From JBCCSZ01 sp039199225 (GTDB lineage Bacteria; Bacteroidota; Bacteroidia; Chitinophagales; Saprospiraceae), in the NCBI GenBank assembly GCA_039199225.1, contig JBCCSZ010000029.1, positions 1 to 36,334 of the forward strand: 36,334 nucleotides of DNA, in the 5' to 3' direction. The notes under the pieces were generated by a model. It saw only the letters and a program-made list of their open reading frames with translations. It ran no database searches and had not been told where the DNA came from. The position numbers and the translations under genes are program-made. Below are positions 15,567 to 23,465 of the stretch, one piece after another. Positions within the stretch are counted from its first letter, which is position 1; each line of letters opens with the position of its first letter.

Positions 15567-16541
15567 ATGGTCAAATCGCTGAATACGATCAAAGGTCCCA
15601 TCGACAAAGAACTGAAAATCTTTGAAGATCGTTTTCGCGATTCTATGCGTAGTAAAGTTCCACTGCTCGATAAGATTACCTACTACATCGTACAGCGCAA
15701 AGGAAAGCAAGTCCGACCGATGTTCGTCTTTTTGAGTGCCAAGCTTTTTGGTGCTGTGAACGACGCCACCTACATAGCGGCCTCTTTGGTAGAGTTGCTC
15801 CACACGGCCACTCTTGTACACGATGATGTGGTGGATGATTCCTATGAACGCCGTGGCTTTTTCTCTATCAACGCATTGTGGAAAAACAAAATTGCGGTTC
15901 TTGTAGGTGATTTTCTGTTTTCTCAAGGTTTTTTGTTGGCACTGAATAACAACGAATACGAATTGTTGAAAATTCTATCGGTTGCCGTTCGAGAAATGAG
16001 CGAGGGAGAGTTGCTGCAAATAGAAAAAGCCCGCCGCCTAGACATCAGCGAGGATGTTTATTACGAGATCATCCGCCAGAAAACGGCTTCCCTCATTGCG
16101 ACGGCCTGCAGTGCCGGTGCCTTTTCTACTGCTCCCGGCCCCGACGATGTGGAAAAAATGCGCCTATTTGGCGAAAAAATTGGTATCGCCTTTCAAATTC
16201 GAGACGATCTGTTTGATTTTGGTACGGCAGATGTTGGAAAGCCTTTGGGTATCGACATCAAGGAGAAAAAAATGACCCTTCCGCTGATCTATGCCCTTGA
16301 TAATGCATCCAAAGCTGATAAGCGCCGTATCATCAATAATATCAAACGCCACAGTGAAAAGGCAGACAAGGTGAGAGAGGTCATAGAATTTGTTCGGGAA
16401 AGTGGCGGGCTGGAATATGCCAAAGAAGCGATGCTGCGCTATCGGACCGAAGCGTTTGAGATCCTCCACAGCTTTCCTCAAAACCCCGCCAGAGATTCCC
16501 TGGAACAACTGGTGCTCTTCGTAACAGACCGAGAGCGCTGA
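15567..16541 (+). CDS. Polyprenyl (octaprenyl-type) diphosphate synthase
   Basis: A 324-residue trans-isoprenyl diphosphate synthase that condenses isopentenyl diphosphate onto an allylic primer to make a long prenyl chain, normally the menaquinone side chain. The first aspartate-rich motif is DDVVD at 86-90 (HDDVVDDSYERRG) and the second DDLFD at 213-217 (QIRDDLFDFGT); GKQVRP at 46-51 binds IPP. Length and motif spacing fit the IspB/HepT class rather than short-chain FPP/GGPP synthases. Chain length cannot be read from sequence alone. The small helical gene lies upstream and a GT2 glycosyltransferase 104 bp downstream. Confidence 0.92.
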   Translation: MVKSLNTIKGPIDKELKIFEDRFRDSMRSKVPLLDKITYYIVQRKGKQVRPMFVFLSAKLFGAVNDATYIAASLVELLHTATLVHDDVVDDSYERRGFFSINALWKNKIAVLVGDFLFSQGFLLALNNNEYELLKILSVAVREMSEGELLQIEKARRLDISEDVYYEIIRQKTASLIATACSAGAFSTAPGPDDVEKMRLFGEKIGIAFQIRDDLFDFGTADVGKPLGIDIKEKKMTLPLIYALDNASKADKRRIINNIKRHSEKADKVREVIEFVRESGGLEYAKEAMLRYRTEAFEILHSFPQNPARDSLEQLVLFVTDRER

Positions 16542-16645
16542 TAAAACCTCCACTTCCCTTATCTTTACCTTTCGGTCGGCTCAAATGGCAGGGCATTTAT
16601 CCTGTTAGTGGCCTGTCCCATAAACTGAATCAACTACTTGATCGG

Positions 16646-17362
16646 ATGAAGCAAAAGTTATCCATCGTCATACCTGCTTACAACGAAGAAAGGACCATCC
16701 ATAAAATACTGGATCGAATCGGTGCGGTCACATTGATCGAGGGTATAGAAAAGGAAATTCTCATTACCAATGATTGCTCTTCGGATGATACCGAGGGCGC
16801 CATCCAAAAGTATATGGCCGAACACCCTGACTTGGGTATTCGCTACTTCCGGCATGACAAAAATCAGGGCAAGGGTGCTGCTCTGCATACAGGTATTCGC
16901 GAGGCGACGGGTGATTTTTTGATCATTCAAGATGCTGATCTAGAGTACGATCCGTCGGAGTACAACCTGCTGCTACAGCCCATTATTGATGGCTTTGCAG
17001 ATGTAGTCTATGGCAGCCGTTTTATAGGTGGAAAACCGCATCGGATTTTGTTTTTCTGGCATTCAATTGGCAACCGATGGCTAACGGGCCTTTCCAATGC
17101 ATTGACAAATCTGAATCTGACGGATATGGAGACTTGCTACAAGTTATTTCGTACGCCATTGATTCAAGGTCTGTCGTTAAAGGAAAAGCGATTTGGTTTT
17201 GAGCCGGAAGTGACGGCCCGGATTGCGAAGATCGATGATGTACGGATTTACGAGGTCGGCATTTCTTACTATGGCAGATCGTATGAGGAGGGTAAAAAAA
17301 TAGGCTGGAAAGATGGCTTAAGGGCCATTTATTGTATTTTTAAGTATAATTTATTTGTCTAG
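16646..17362 (+). CDS. Family 2 glycosyltransferase (dolichol-phosphate mannose synthase-like)
   Basis: A 238-residue GT-A fold enzyme. The N terminus LSIVIPAYNEE (5-15) is the classic GT2 opening, D43 in TNDCSSDD contacts the nucleotide, and the metal-binding DAD is at 96-98 (IIQDADLEYDP). GSRF near 123-126 and the ETCYKLFR segment near 160-167 are typical of DPM1/GtrB-like enzymes that load a sugar onto polyprenyl phosphate. There is no C-terminal membrane domain, as in the soluble DPM1 type. It probably supplies a lipid-linked sugar donor for periplasmic glycosylation. A methyltransferase follows after 83 bp. Confidence 0.88.
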   Translation: MKQKLSIVIPAYNEERTIHKILDRIGAVTLIEGIEKEILITNDCSSDDTEGAIQKYMAEHPDLGIRYFRHDKNQGKGAALHTGIREATGDFLIIQDADLEYDPSEYNLLLQPIIDGFADVVYGSRFIGGKPHRILFFWHSIGNRWLTGLSNALTNLNLTDMETCYKLFRTPLIQGLSLKEKRFGFEPEVTARIAKIDDVRIYEVGISYYGRSYEEGKKIGWKDGLRAIYCIFKYNLFV

Positions 17363-17445
17363 GCACTTAAGCTGGCTTTTTTAGCTGGATATTCAGGAAG
17401 TTATTTTGCCAATTTTCGGGCTTACTACTTAATAGCTGAAATCCC

Positions 17446-18210
17446 ATGAATGCACCAAAAGACTTTTCTTTTCGAGAATTGGACACCGAAGGGATGGAAA
17501 CCCTGGAGGCCATGTCTGTTGCCCCGGGCTTCAATCGATGGATGTACGAGCGGGTATGCCAGCACTTGAGCGGACGCATCCTGGAAATCGGTAGTGGCAT
17601 CGGCAATATTTCTTCTTGTTTTTTAGAGGATGAGCGTTCGATTTGCCTCAGTGACATTCGGGAAAACTACTGTGCATACCTCCGCAAAACCTTCGAAGGA
17701 GACAAGAGTCTGGAAGGGGTCTTAAAACTCAACTTGACACATCCTGACTTCGATACGGAATACAAAGAACACATTGGGTCTTTTGATGGCTTGTTTGCTT
17801 TAAATGTTGTGGAACACATCGAAGACGACCAGTTGGCGATCGCCAATGCCAATAAATTGTTGCGGCCGGGTGGTCGAATGGTTATTCTGGTGCCTGCCTT
17901 CCAATACCTCTACAATCAGTTCGACGAGTCGCTGGAACATTATCGCCGGTACAACAAGCAAAGCCTCTCGCTTCTGTTCAAACAAAATAAACTACAGATT
18001 AAAAAGCGTTATTATTTCAATTTGGCGGGCGTTCCTGGCTGGTATATTTATGGCAACTTGCTGGGGCGCAAGATCATTCCGAACGGGCCAATGAAAATTT
18101 TTAATACTTTGGTGCCAATCTTTAAATTTGCAGACTGGATGTTTTCCCGTTGGGTCGGTCTGTCCGTTGTCGTGGAGGCAGTCAAGCCGACCGAAACCCC
18201 TGTTGATTGA
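17446..18210 (+). CDS. Class I SAM-dependent methyltransferase
   Basis: A 254-residue Rossmann-fold methyltransferase. Motif I is RILEIGSGIGN (44-54), the post-I acid is in SICLSDIRENY, motif II/III includes NVVEHIEDD and LLRPGGRMVILVPA. The C-terminal part (residues about 180-245) is more hydrophobic, with a YYFNLAGVPGWYIYG stretch common in methyltransferases paired with GT2 enzymes in envelope glycan loci. Substrate unknown; a sugar or polyprenyl-linked intermediate fits the neighbour. The stop TGA shares its A with the ATG of the next gene, so translation is coupled. Confidence 0.85.
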   Translation: MNAPKDFSFRELDTEGMETLEAMSVAPGFNRWMYERVCQHLSGRILEIGSGIGNISSCFLEDERSICLSDIRENYCAYLRKTFEGDKSLEGVLKLNLTHPDFDTEYKEHIGSFDGLFALNVVEHIEDDQLAIANANKLLRPGGRMVILVPAFQYLYNQFDESLEHYRRYNKQSLSLLFKQNKLQIKKRYYFNLAGVPGWYIYGNLLGRKIIPNGPMKIFNTLVPIFKFADWMFSRWVGLSVVVEAVKPTETPVD

Positions 18211-18473
18211 TGAAACGCAGATTTACTTTTTTTGCCCTCTTGCTGTTGTGTTCCCTCGGAATACTGCTGGGCAGTGGTTGCGATAAAAGTCGCGAGCAGG
18301 TCTTGGCCTCCAATCAATCGCTGATCGATACGCTTTCTGATGCAAGGATCAAAGAGGTAATGCCCGAGCTGGACAGCCTCTGCAAAAGTGGCTATAAGGA
18401 TCGCCTACAAGCGACGACCGACTCCATTTTAGAGGTCAGGAGACAAAAAATTAAAGAACTGTTGGGGCAATGA
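18210..18473 (+). CDS. Small putative lipoprotein
   Basis: 87 residues from the ATG at 18210, which overlaps the methyltransferase stop (TGATG). The N terminus MKRRFTFFALLLLCSLGILLGSGCDK is a signal peptide ending in a lipobox-like GSGC; the -3 position is Gly instead of the usual Leu, so lipidation is likely but not certain. The mature part is short, charged and helical. No recognised domain. The stop overlaps the next ATG (ATGA). Confidence 0.65.
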   Translation: MKRRFTFFALLLLCSLGILLGSGCDKSREQVLASNQSLIDTLSDARIKEVMPELDSLCKSGYKDRLQATTDSILEVRRQKIKELLGQ

Positions 18474-18925
18474 AGCAATTTTTGACCATTCTGATGACTC
18501 TTATTGGCTTGAGTGCCATTGCTATCCTGGGTGCCTTTCAATTTGGAGAGCCCACTGCCAAAGAAATGGCCATCATTCAAGAAGCGGTCGAAGAGAAAGT
18601 TGCCGCCTATGTAGCGCTCAAGAAAAGGCGCTGTCGGGAAAAAATTATGAAGCGAGCCGAAGAAATGGCTGATTCCATTTTGTTGGCTCAGGCTAAAGAT
18701 TCTTTGGTATTGCGGCTGTTGTCCCGCCCCGATATTCCGCTTAAACCCATGCAGCCCGACATTCTTTTTCCAGAACCTTCAACCGACATTGCCCCCCTGA
18801 TCGATCCGGATACCTTCCTGCTTGATTCTCTCCGGGCAGATAGTTTAATGATGTTAAGCGATAGCCTAAAAAGAGATAGCCTTCGCCTAGACAGCCTGCC
18901 ACCCAATATCTTACCTCAATATTGA
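18470..18925 (+). CDS. Small membrane-anchored protein with DSL repeats
   Basis: 151 residues. One hydrophobic N-terminal segment (5-23) acts as a signal anchor or uncleaved signal, then a basic helical part (KKRRCREKIMKRAEEM, 51-66), a proline-rich linker (about 86-113) and a tail with the tripeptide Asp-Ser-Leu five times between 119 and 143, plus one earlier copy at 77. Translationally coupled by ATGA overlap to the small lipoprotein upstream. No family recognised. The pairing of two tiny envelope proteins behind a glycosyltransferase and methyltransferase suggests they belong to the same envelope process, which is inference. Confidence 0.65.
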   Translation: MKQFLTILMTLIGLSAIAILGAFQFGEPTAKEMAIIQEAVEEKVAAYVALKKRRCREKIMKRAEEMADSILLAQAKDSLVLRLLSRPDIPLKPMQPDILFPEPSTDIAPLIDPDTFLLDSLRADSLMMLSDSLKRDSLRLDSLPPNILPQY

Positions 18926-19265
18926 TTAATGTGATTTGGACCAAACAAATCCTCTGTAAAAAGGCTTTTTTATAAAGAGGGACTGGCTTTCAGGGCTATT
19001 TTCTGCGGGGTGGGCATAGTATAGAATTATTCTAAATAAATTTGTAAGAGCCCTCTGAACCAAACATGTATTGGGTATCTGCCTTTTAATAAATAACTTT
19101 GTGGCAGTTTTCGATTGCGAGCATAATCCCTTGTATAGAAATAGATTAGCTCGAATATTCGCTACATAACTTTAATACATAACGCTCGTTTTTCTCTTGT
19201 CTGAAAGTAGGCAGGAATTTGTTCTAAAACCTTTTATTCATCGCAACTTAAGTCAAAAAATTGTT
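18926..19265 (+). promoter_or_regulatory. 340-bp intergenic region with the sdh promoter
   Basis: Two exact TAnnTTTG boxes occur: TAAATTTG at 19037-19044 and TAACTTTG at 19094-19101. The second has a TTG at 19071-19073 exactly 20 bp upstream, the standard Bacteroidota -33/-7 layout, and is the best sdhCAB promoter; it gives a leader of roughly 155 nt. Near 18949-18980 an imperfect A/T-rich inverted repeat (CCTCT...AGAGG) may end the upstream operon. No gene is seen here; the open frame extension to a TTG at 19197 lacks support. Confidence 0.65.
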
Positions 19266-19943
19266 ATGGGTTGGTTCAGTACATTTCTGACATCATCAAT
19301 TGGTCGCAAAACGATTATGAGCCTCACCGGGCTTTTCCTCATTTCCTTTCTAGTCATTCATTTGGTTGGTAATTTGCAGTTATTGCTTCCTGACGATGGT
19401 GAGAAGTTCAATCTCTACGCAAAGTTCATGACGACGAATCCACTGATTAAGACAGTTTCTTATCTGCTGTACGCTTCTATTTTGCTTCATGCGATTCAGG
19501 GGATTTTGATTTGGCGGAAAAACAAAGCAGCTCGTGGCTCTCGTTACGCTGTTGCAACCGCTTCAAATACTTCTTTCGCCTCCCGTAATATGGGCTGGCT
19601 GGGTGTTGTCATATTGGTATTCATTATTATTCACATGTATCAATTTTGGTTTCAAATGAAATTTGGCACCATGGGTATGAAGACCTACGATGGCATGCAA
19701 GTCAAAAACCTCTACGGACCGGTTGCATTGGCTTTCAAGAACATCGCCTTTGTCATCTTCTACGTCATCTCCATGACAGTCATTGCCTTTCATTTGTTTC
19801 ACGGCTTCCAATCTGCTTTTCAGACGTTGGGGCTCAACCATAAAAAATATACACCTCTTATCAAATTGATTGGAGCGGCCTGTGCCATTTTGGTACCGGC
19901 TGGATTTGCCGTAATTCCTGTATTCTTTTTCTTATTCCGTTAA
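19266..19943 (+). CDS. sdhC: Succinate dehydrogenase cytochrome b558 subunit
   Basis: 225 residues from the ATG at 19266 (MGWFSTFL). This is the large single-subunit membrane anchor type, with five hydrophobic segments (about 16-40, 63-83, 110-132, 155-180, 200-224) and several histidines suited to two b hemes: H32 in SFLVIHLVGN, HAIQGILIW, FIIIHMYQFWF and FHLFHGFQSAF. It anchors the flavoprotein and iron-sulfur subunits and passes electrons to menaquinone. First gene of sdhCAB; sdhA follows after 27 bp. Confidence 0.92.
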   Translation: MGWFSTFLTSSIGRKTIMSLTGLFLISFLVIHLVGNLQLLLPDDGEKFNLYAKFMTTNPLIKTVSYLLYASILLHAIQGILIWRKNKAARGSRYAVATASNTSFASRNMGWLGVVILVFIIIHMYQFWFQMKFGTMGMKTYDGMQVKNLYGPVALAFKNIAFVIFYVISMTVIAFHLFHGFQSAFQTLGLNHKKYTPLIKLIGAACAILVPAGFAVIPVFFFLFR

Positions 19944-19970
19944 TGTGAAGCCTGCGGGTTCCAAATAAAA

Positions 19971-21977
19971 ATGTCAAATATGAAATTAGATCCGAAAATA
20001 CCAGCAGAGGGCGATCTGTCTACCAAGTGGACGCAGTATCGCGGAACCATGAATCTAGTTGCGCCAAACAATAAGAGGAGAATTGAGGTAATTGTAGTTG
20101 GAACGGGTTTGGCTGGAGCTTCAGCCGCCTCTACCCTAGGGGAGCTGGGCTACAACGTAAAATGCTTTACTTTCCACGATAGTCCTCGCCGCGCGCACAG
20201 TATTGCTGCCCAGGGAGGAATCAATGCCGCAAAAAACTACCAAAACGACGGAGACAGTATCTACCGTTTATTCTACGATACCATCAAAGGGGGTGATTAT
20301 CGCTCTCGGGAAGCAAACGTACACCGCTTGGCTGAAGTGAGTGTCAACATCATTGACCAGGCAGTCGCTCAGGGAGTACCTTTTGCTCGTGAATACGGTG
20401 GTCTGTTGGCCAATCGCTCTTTTGGTGGTGTCCAGGTATCACGTACTTTTTACGCGCGTGGTCAGACCGGACAGCAGCTGCTGCTGGGAGCCTATCAGTC
20501 CCTTTCCCGTCAGATCGCTTTGGGCAACGTGACGATGTACAACCGCCACGAGATGCTCGATTTGGTAAAGATCGATGGAAAAGCACGCGGAATCATCACC
20601 AGAAATCTACTCAATGGTGAGATCGAGCGCCACGCTGCCCACTGTGTCGTACTGGCGACCGGCGGTTATGGCAACGTCTACTACTTGTCTACCAATGCCA
20701 TGAACTCTAACGTTACGGCGGCTTGGCGAGCAGTGAAAAATGGTGCTTTGATGGCCAATCCTTGTTACACGCAAATCCACCCGACCTGCATTCCTCAGTA
20801 TGGAGAATACCAGTCGAAGTTGACATTGATGTCTGAGAGTTTGCGCAACGATGGTCGCGTTTGGGTACCTGCCAAAAAAGAAGACGCGGCTGCTATTCGG
20901 GAAGGAAGAAAGAATGCCAACGATATACCCGAGGCAGATCGGGATTACTACCTGGAAAGACGTTATCCGGCTTTCGGTAACCTCGTTCCAAGGGATGTTG
21001 CTTCCAGAGCGGCAAAGATCGAGTGTGATAAGGGGCATGGCATTGTTCCAACAGAAAGAGGGGTATTCCTCGATTTTGCTTCTGCCATCGAGCGATACGG
21101 TAAGTCAAAAGCCCATAGCGAAGGTATTCACAATCCCGACAAGGCAACCATCACGCGCCTTGGAGAATCCGTCATCAAAGAAAAATACGGTAACCTTTTC
21201 CAAATGTATGAGAAGATTACCGGAGAGAATCCTTATAAAATCGCGATGAAGATTTACCCGGCTGTTCACTATACAATGGGTGGTCTTTGGGTAGATTACA
21301 ATCTCGAAACCAACGTACCTGGCTTATTTGCCTTGGGAGAATCGAATTTCTCCGACCATGGCGCCAATCGCTTGGGTGCTTCTGCTTTGATGCAAGGGCT
21401 GGCAGATGGTTATTTCGTTATTCCATATACGATTGGACAATTCTTATCCGATGAGATTCGGACGCCTAAGATTGATCCAAATGCGCCTGCTTTTGTCGAG
21501 GCTGAGAAAAAAACGAAAGCATGGATTGAAAAAATAATGAACATCAAGGGCAAACAGTCCGTTGAAAGCTTCCATCGCCGCTTGGGTAAGATCATGTGGG
21601 AATACTGCGGGATGTCTCGCAGCGAAGAAGGTTTGAAAAAGGCCCGCAAGATGGTCCGCGAACTCAGAGAAGAATTTTGGACCGATGTTTTCGTTCCGGG
21701 TTCTAGCGACGATTACAATCCGGAATTGGAAAAGGCTGGCAGAGTGGCTGATTTCCTCGAATTGGGAGAGGTGATGATCCTGGACGCTCTCAACCGCGAT
21801 GAATCTTGTGGTGGACACTTCCGCGAAGAATACCAGACCCAAGATGGAGAAGCCCTACGCCGAGACAAGGAATTTGCCTATGTAGCTGCTTGGGAGTGGG
21901 ACGAGCAAGAGCCCGTTTGCCACAAGGAGCAGTTGGTATTCGAAAATGTTGAACTCAAGACCAGAAGTTACAAGTAA
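19971..21977 (+). CDS. sdhA: Succinate dehydrogenase/fumarate reductase flavoprotein subunit
   Basis: 668 residues. The FAD dinucleotide fold VVGTGLAGA is at 42-50, and H76 in RRAHSIAAQGGINAA is the covalent FAD histidine. The substrate-binding blocks HYTMGGLWVDY and GASALMQGLADGY are in place, and a C-terminal helical domain runs from about 500. Oxidises succinate to fumarate in the TCA cycle. The length and C-terminal domain are usual for the Bacteroidota/epsilon-type b558 complex. It may start at the second Met (codon 4). sdhB begins 69 bp later. Confidence 0.95.
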   Translation: MSNMKLDPKIPAEGDLSTKWTQYRGTMNLVAPNNKRRIEVIVVGTGLAGASAASTLGELGYNVKCFTFHDSPRRAHSIAAQGGINAAKNYQNDGDSIYRLFYDTIKGGDYRSREANVHRLAEVSVNIIDQAVAQGVPFAREYGGLLANRSFGGVQVSRTFYARGQTGQQLLLGAYQSLSRQIALGNVTMYNRHEMLDLVKIDGKARGIITRNLLNGEIERHAAHCVVLATGGYGNVYYLSTNAMNSNVTAAWRAVKNGALMANPCYTQIHPTCIPQYGEYQSKLTLMSESLRNDGRVWVPAKKEDAAAIREGRKNANDIPEADRDYYLERRYPAFGNLVPRDVASRAAKIECDKGHGIVPTERGVFLDFASAIERYGKSKAHSEGIHNPDKATITRLGESVIKEKYGNLFQMYEKITGENPYKIAMKIYPAVHYTMGGLWVDYNLETNVPGLFALGESNFSDHGANRLGASALMQGLADGYFVIPYTIGQFLSDEIRTPKIDPNAPAFVEAEKKTKAWIEKIMNIKGKQSVESFHRRLGKIMWEYCGMSRSEEGLKKARKMVRELREEFWTDVFVPGSSDDYNPELEKAGRVADFLELGEVMILDALNRDESCGGHFREEYQTQDGEALRRDKEFAYVAAWEWDEQEPVCHKEQLVFENVELKTRSYK

Positions 21978-22046
21978 AATACTCCCCAAACTTGTCGCTA
22001 CGAATTATTGAGTGGGTATTTGCAAAAGTTTAAAAAACATCCTGAC

Positions 22047-22799
22047 ATGAATTTGACTTTAAAAATCTGGAGACAGAAAAATCAAAAAGATAAAGGCCGG
22101 CTTGAGACTTATCAGGTGGTGGCCAGCGAGCATATGTCCTTTCTGGAAATGTTAGATGTATTGAATGAAGAACTCGTTTCTAAAGGAGAGGAACCCGTTT
22201 CCTTCGAGCACGATTGTCGGGAGGGTATTTGTGGTACTTGTAACATGGTGATTGATGGTCGTCCGCACGGGCCTCAGAGAGGCACAACGACTTGCCAGCT
22301 TCACATGAGGGCATTCAAAGATGGTGATACCATCGTCATAGAACCCTGGCGTGCCAAGGCATTCCCGGTTGTAAAAGACCTCGTGGTGGACCGTTCTGCA
22401 TTTGACCGGATCATTCAGGCAGGTGGGTACATTTCCGTCAACACAGGCCAAGCTCCGGATGGCAACTCCATCCCGGTCGAAAAAGATGTGGCTTCCCAAG
22501 CATTTGATGCGGCCACATGTATTGGTTGTGGTGCTTGTGTTGCATCTTGCCCAAATGCTTCTGCAATGCTGTTTGTGAGTGCAAAAGTTTCCCACTTGGC
22601 GCTGATGCCTCAGGGTGAGGTAGAGTCCAAGCGCCGGGCGCACGACATGGTTAACCAGATGGATTCTGAAGGCTTTGGTATGTGTTCCAACACTGGTGCC
22701 TGTGAGGTAGAATGTCCAAAAGAAATTTCAATTGAAAATATCGCGCGAATGAATCGCCATTACATCGGTTCGATTTTCGGTTCCGAGAAGGTTGGTTGA
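22047..22799 (+). CDS. sdhB: Succinate dehydrogenase/fumarate reductase iron-sulfur subunit
   Basis: 250 residues from the ATG at 22047; the longer frame begins with a TTG at 22008 and is not favoured. The plant-type [2Fe-2S] site is C57-C62-C65 with C83. The ferredoxin-like sites are C158-C161-C164-C168 (CIGCGACVASC) and C213-C219-C223. These bind the three clusters carrying electrons from FAD to heme b. Last gene of sdhCAB; a strong terminator lies 37 bp after its stop. Confidence 0.95.
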   Translation: MNLTLKIWRQKNQKDKGRLETYQVVASEHMSFLEMLDVLNEELVSKGEEPVSFEHDCREGICGTCNMVIDGRPHGPQRGTTTCQLHMRAFKDGDTIVIEPWRAKAFPVVKDLVVDRSAFDRIIQAGGYISVNTGQAPDGNSIPVEKDVASQAFDAATCIGCGACVASCPNASAMLFVSAKVSHLALMPQGEVESKRRAHDMVNQMDSEGFGMCSNTGACEVECPKEISIENIARMNRHYIGSIFGSEKVG

Positions 22800-22819
22800 T
22801 TCGATGAAGCTTCGGCCAA

Positions 22820-23353
22820 TTAGGCCAACTTCTTGACGAGGAATTCCGTAAAGCTGCGGATTTCCTCGTTTTTTTGTTCTTCTACGACCATTGTTTTGCT
22901 AATTTGATCGTGCCAGCCGCCTTTCCCTTGGTGTCCGAGGAGGACAGAAATGGTCTCGAAAGGCAGAAAGCGCGCGCAGGAGCGCAAGAAGATTTGTCTT
23001 AGGCTCAGAGGCATGCCATCGCAGGAAACAACCCTGGTTTTAGTCAGGCATTTACCTATGGTCTTACCCTGAAATCCATATTCACAAGTCGTATAGTAAA
23101 GAATGACAATGCAAAGTGTCAGCGCAAATTTGAGGATAAAGGAAGACATGTAAAGTTCCAATAAAGCGTTTTGGCCACTGAAACTGAAGATAAGCCCTAG
23201 CAGCATACCGGCCAGCATCCCTAGTAGTGTTCCGCAAATAAAGTAGTCGATGAAAAAATTAAGAAACCGCTTGTATTTAGGTGCAGCGGTAAGAACGGAT
23301 GCTTGATTGTAATGCTTGTAGTCTGCATCTATGATGCGCGCTTCGTCGGTCAT
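22820..23353 (-). CDS. RDD family membrane protein
   Basis: 177 residues from the ATG at 23353, preceded by a purine-rich AGAAGAG; an open frame to 23443 would add a basic 30-residue leader of doubtful reality. The RDD domain begins with KYKRFLNFFIDYFICGTLLG (conserved R and D in the first membrane segment), followed by a second hydrophobic segment and the family's GFQGKTIGKCLTKTRVV block after it. Function of RDD proteins is generally unknown; some are linked to ion transport. Its 3' coding end contains the sdh terminator. Confidence 0.85.
   Translation of the reverse strand: MTDEARIIDADYKHYNQASVLTAAPKYKRFLNFFIDYFICGTLLGMLAGMLLGLIFSFSGQNALLELYMSSFILKFALTLCIVILYYTTCEYGFQGKTIGKCLTKTRVVSCDGMPLSLRQIFLRSCARFLPFETISVLLGHQGKGGWHDQISKTMVVEEQKNEEIRSFTEFLVKKLA
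22837..22875 (+). terminator. sdhCAB terminator embedded in the opposing RDD gene
   Basis: A stem of 11 bp with one U-U mismatch: CGAGGAA-T-TCCG (22837-22848), loop TAAAGCTG, and CGGA-T-TTCCTCG (22857-22868), then seven T (22869-22875). A canonical rho-independent terminator in plus orientation. All of it lies within the last 20 codons of the convergent RDD gene. Confidence 0.9.
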
Positions 23354-23465
23354 GAGCTCTTCTGATAATTTGTGTTTACGGGAGGGTCGTTTTGGGTGCT
23401 GGATTAATAGCCTTCCTAGATGTCTAAATAATCTTACCAACAATCATGCCTTTGCATCAACTCTT

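Noticed and set aside
19197..19265. TTG-initiated extension of sdhC
   Set aside because: The added 23 residues are unlike b558 subunits, whereas the ATG at 19266 gives the typical start just before the first amphipathic helix.
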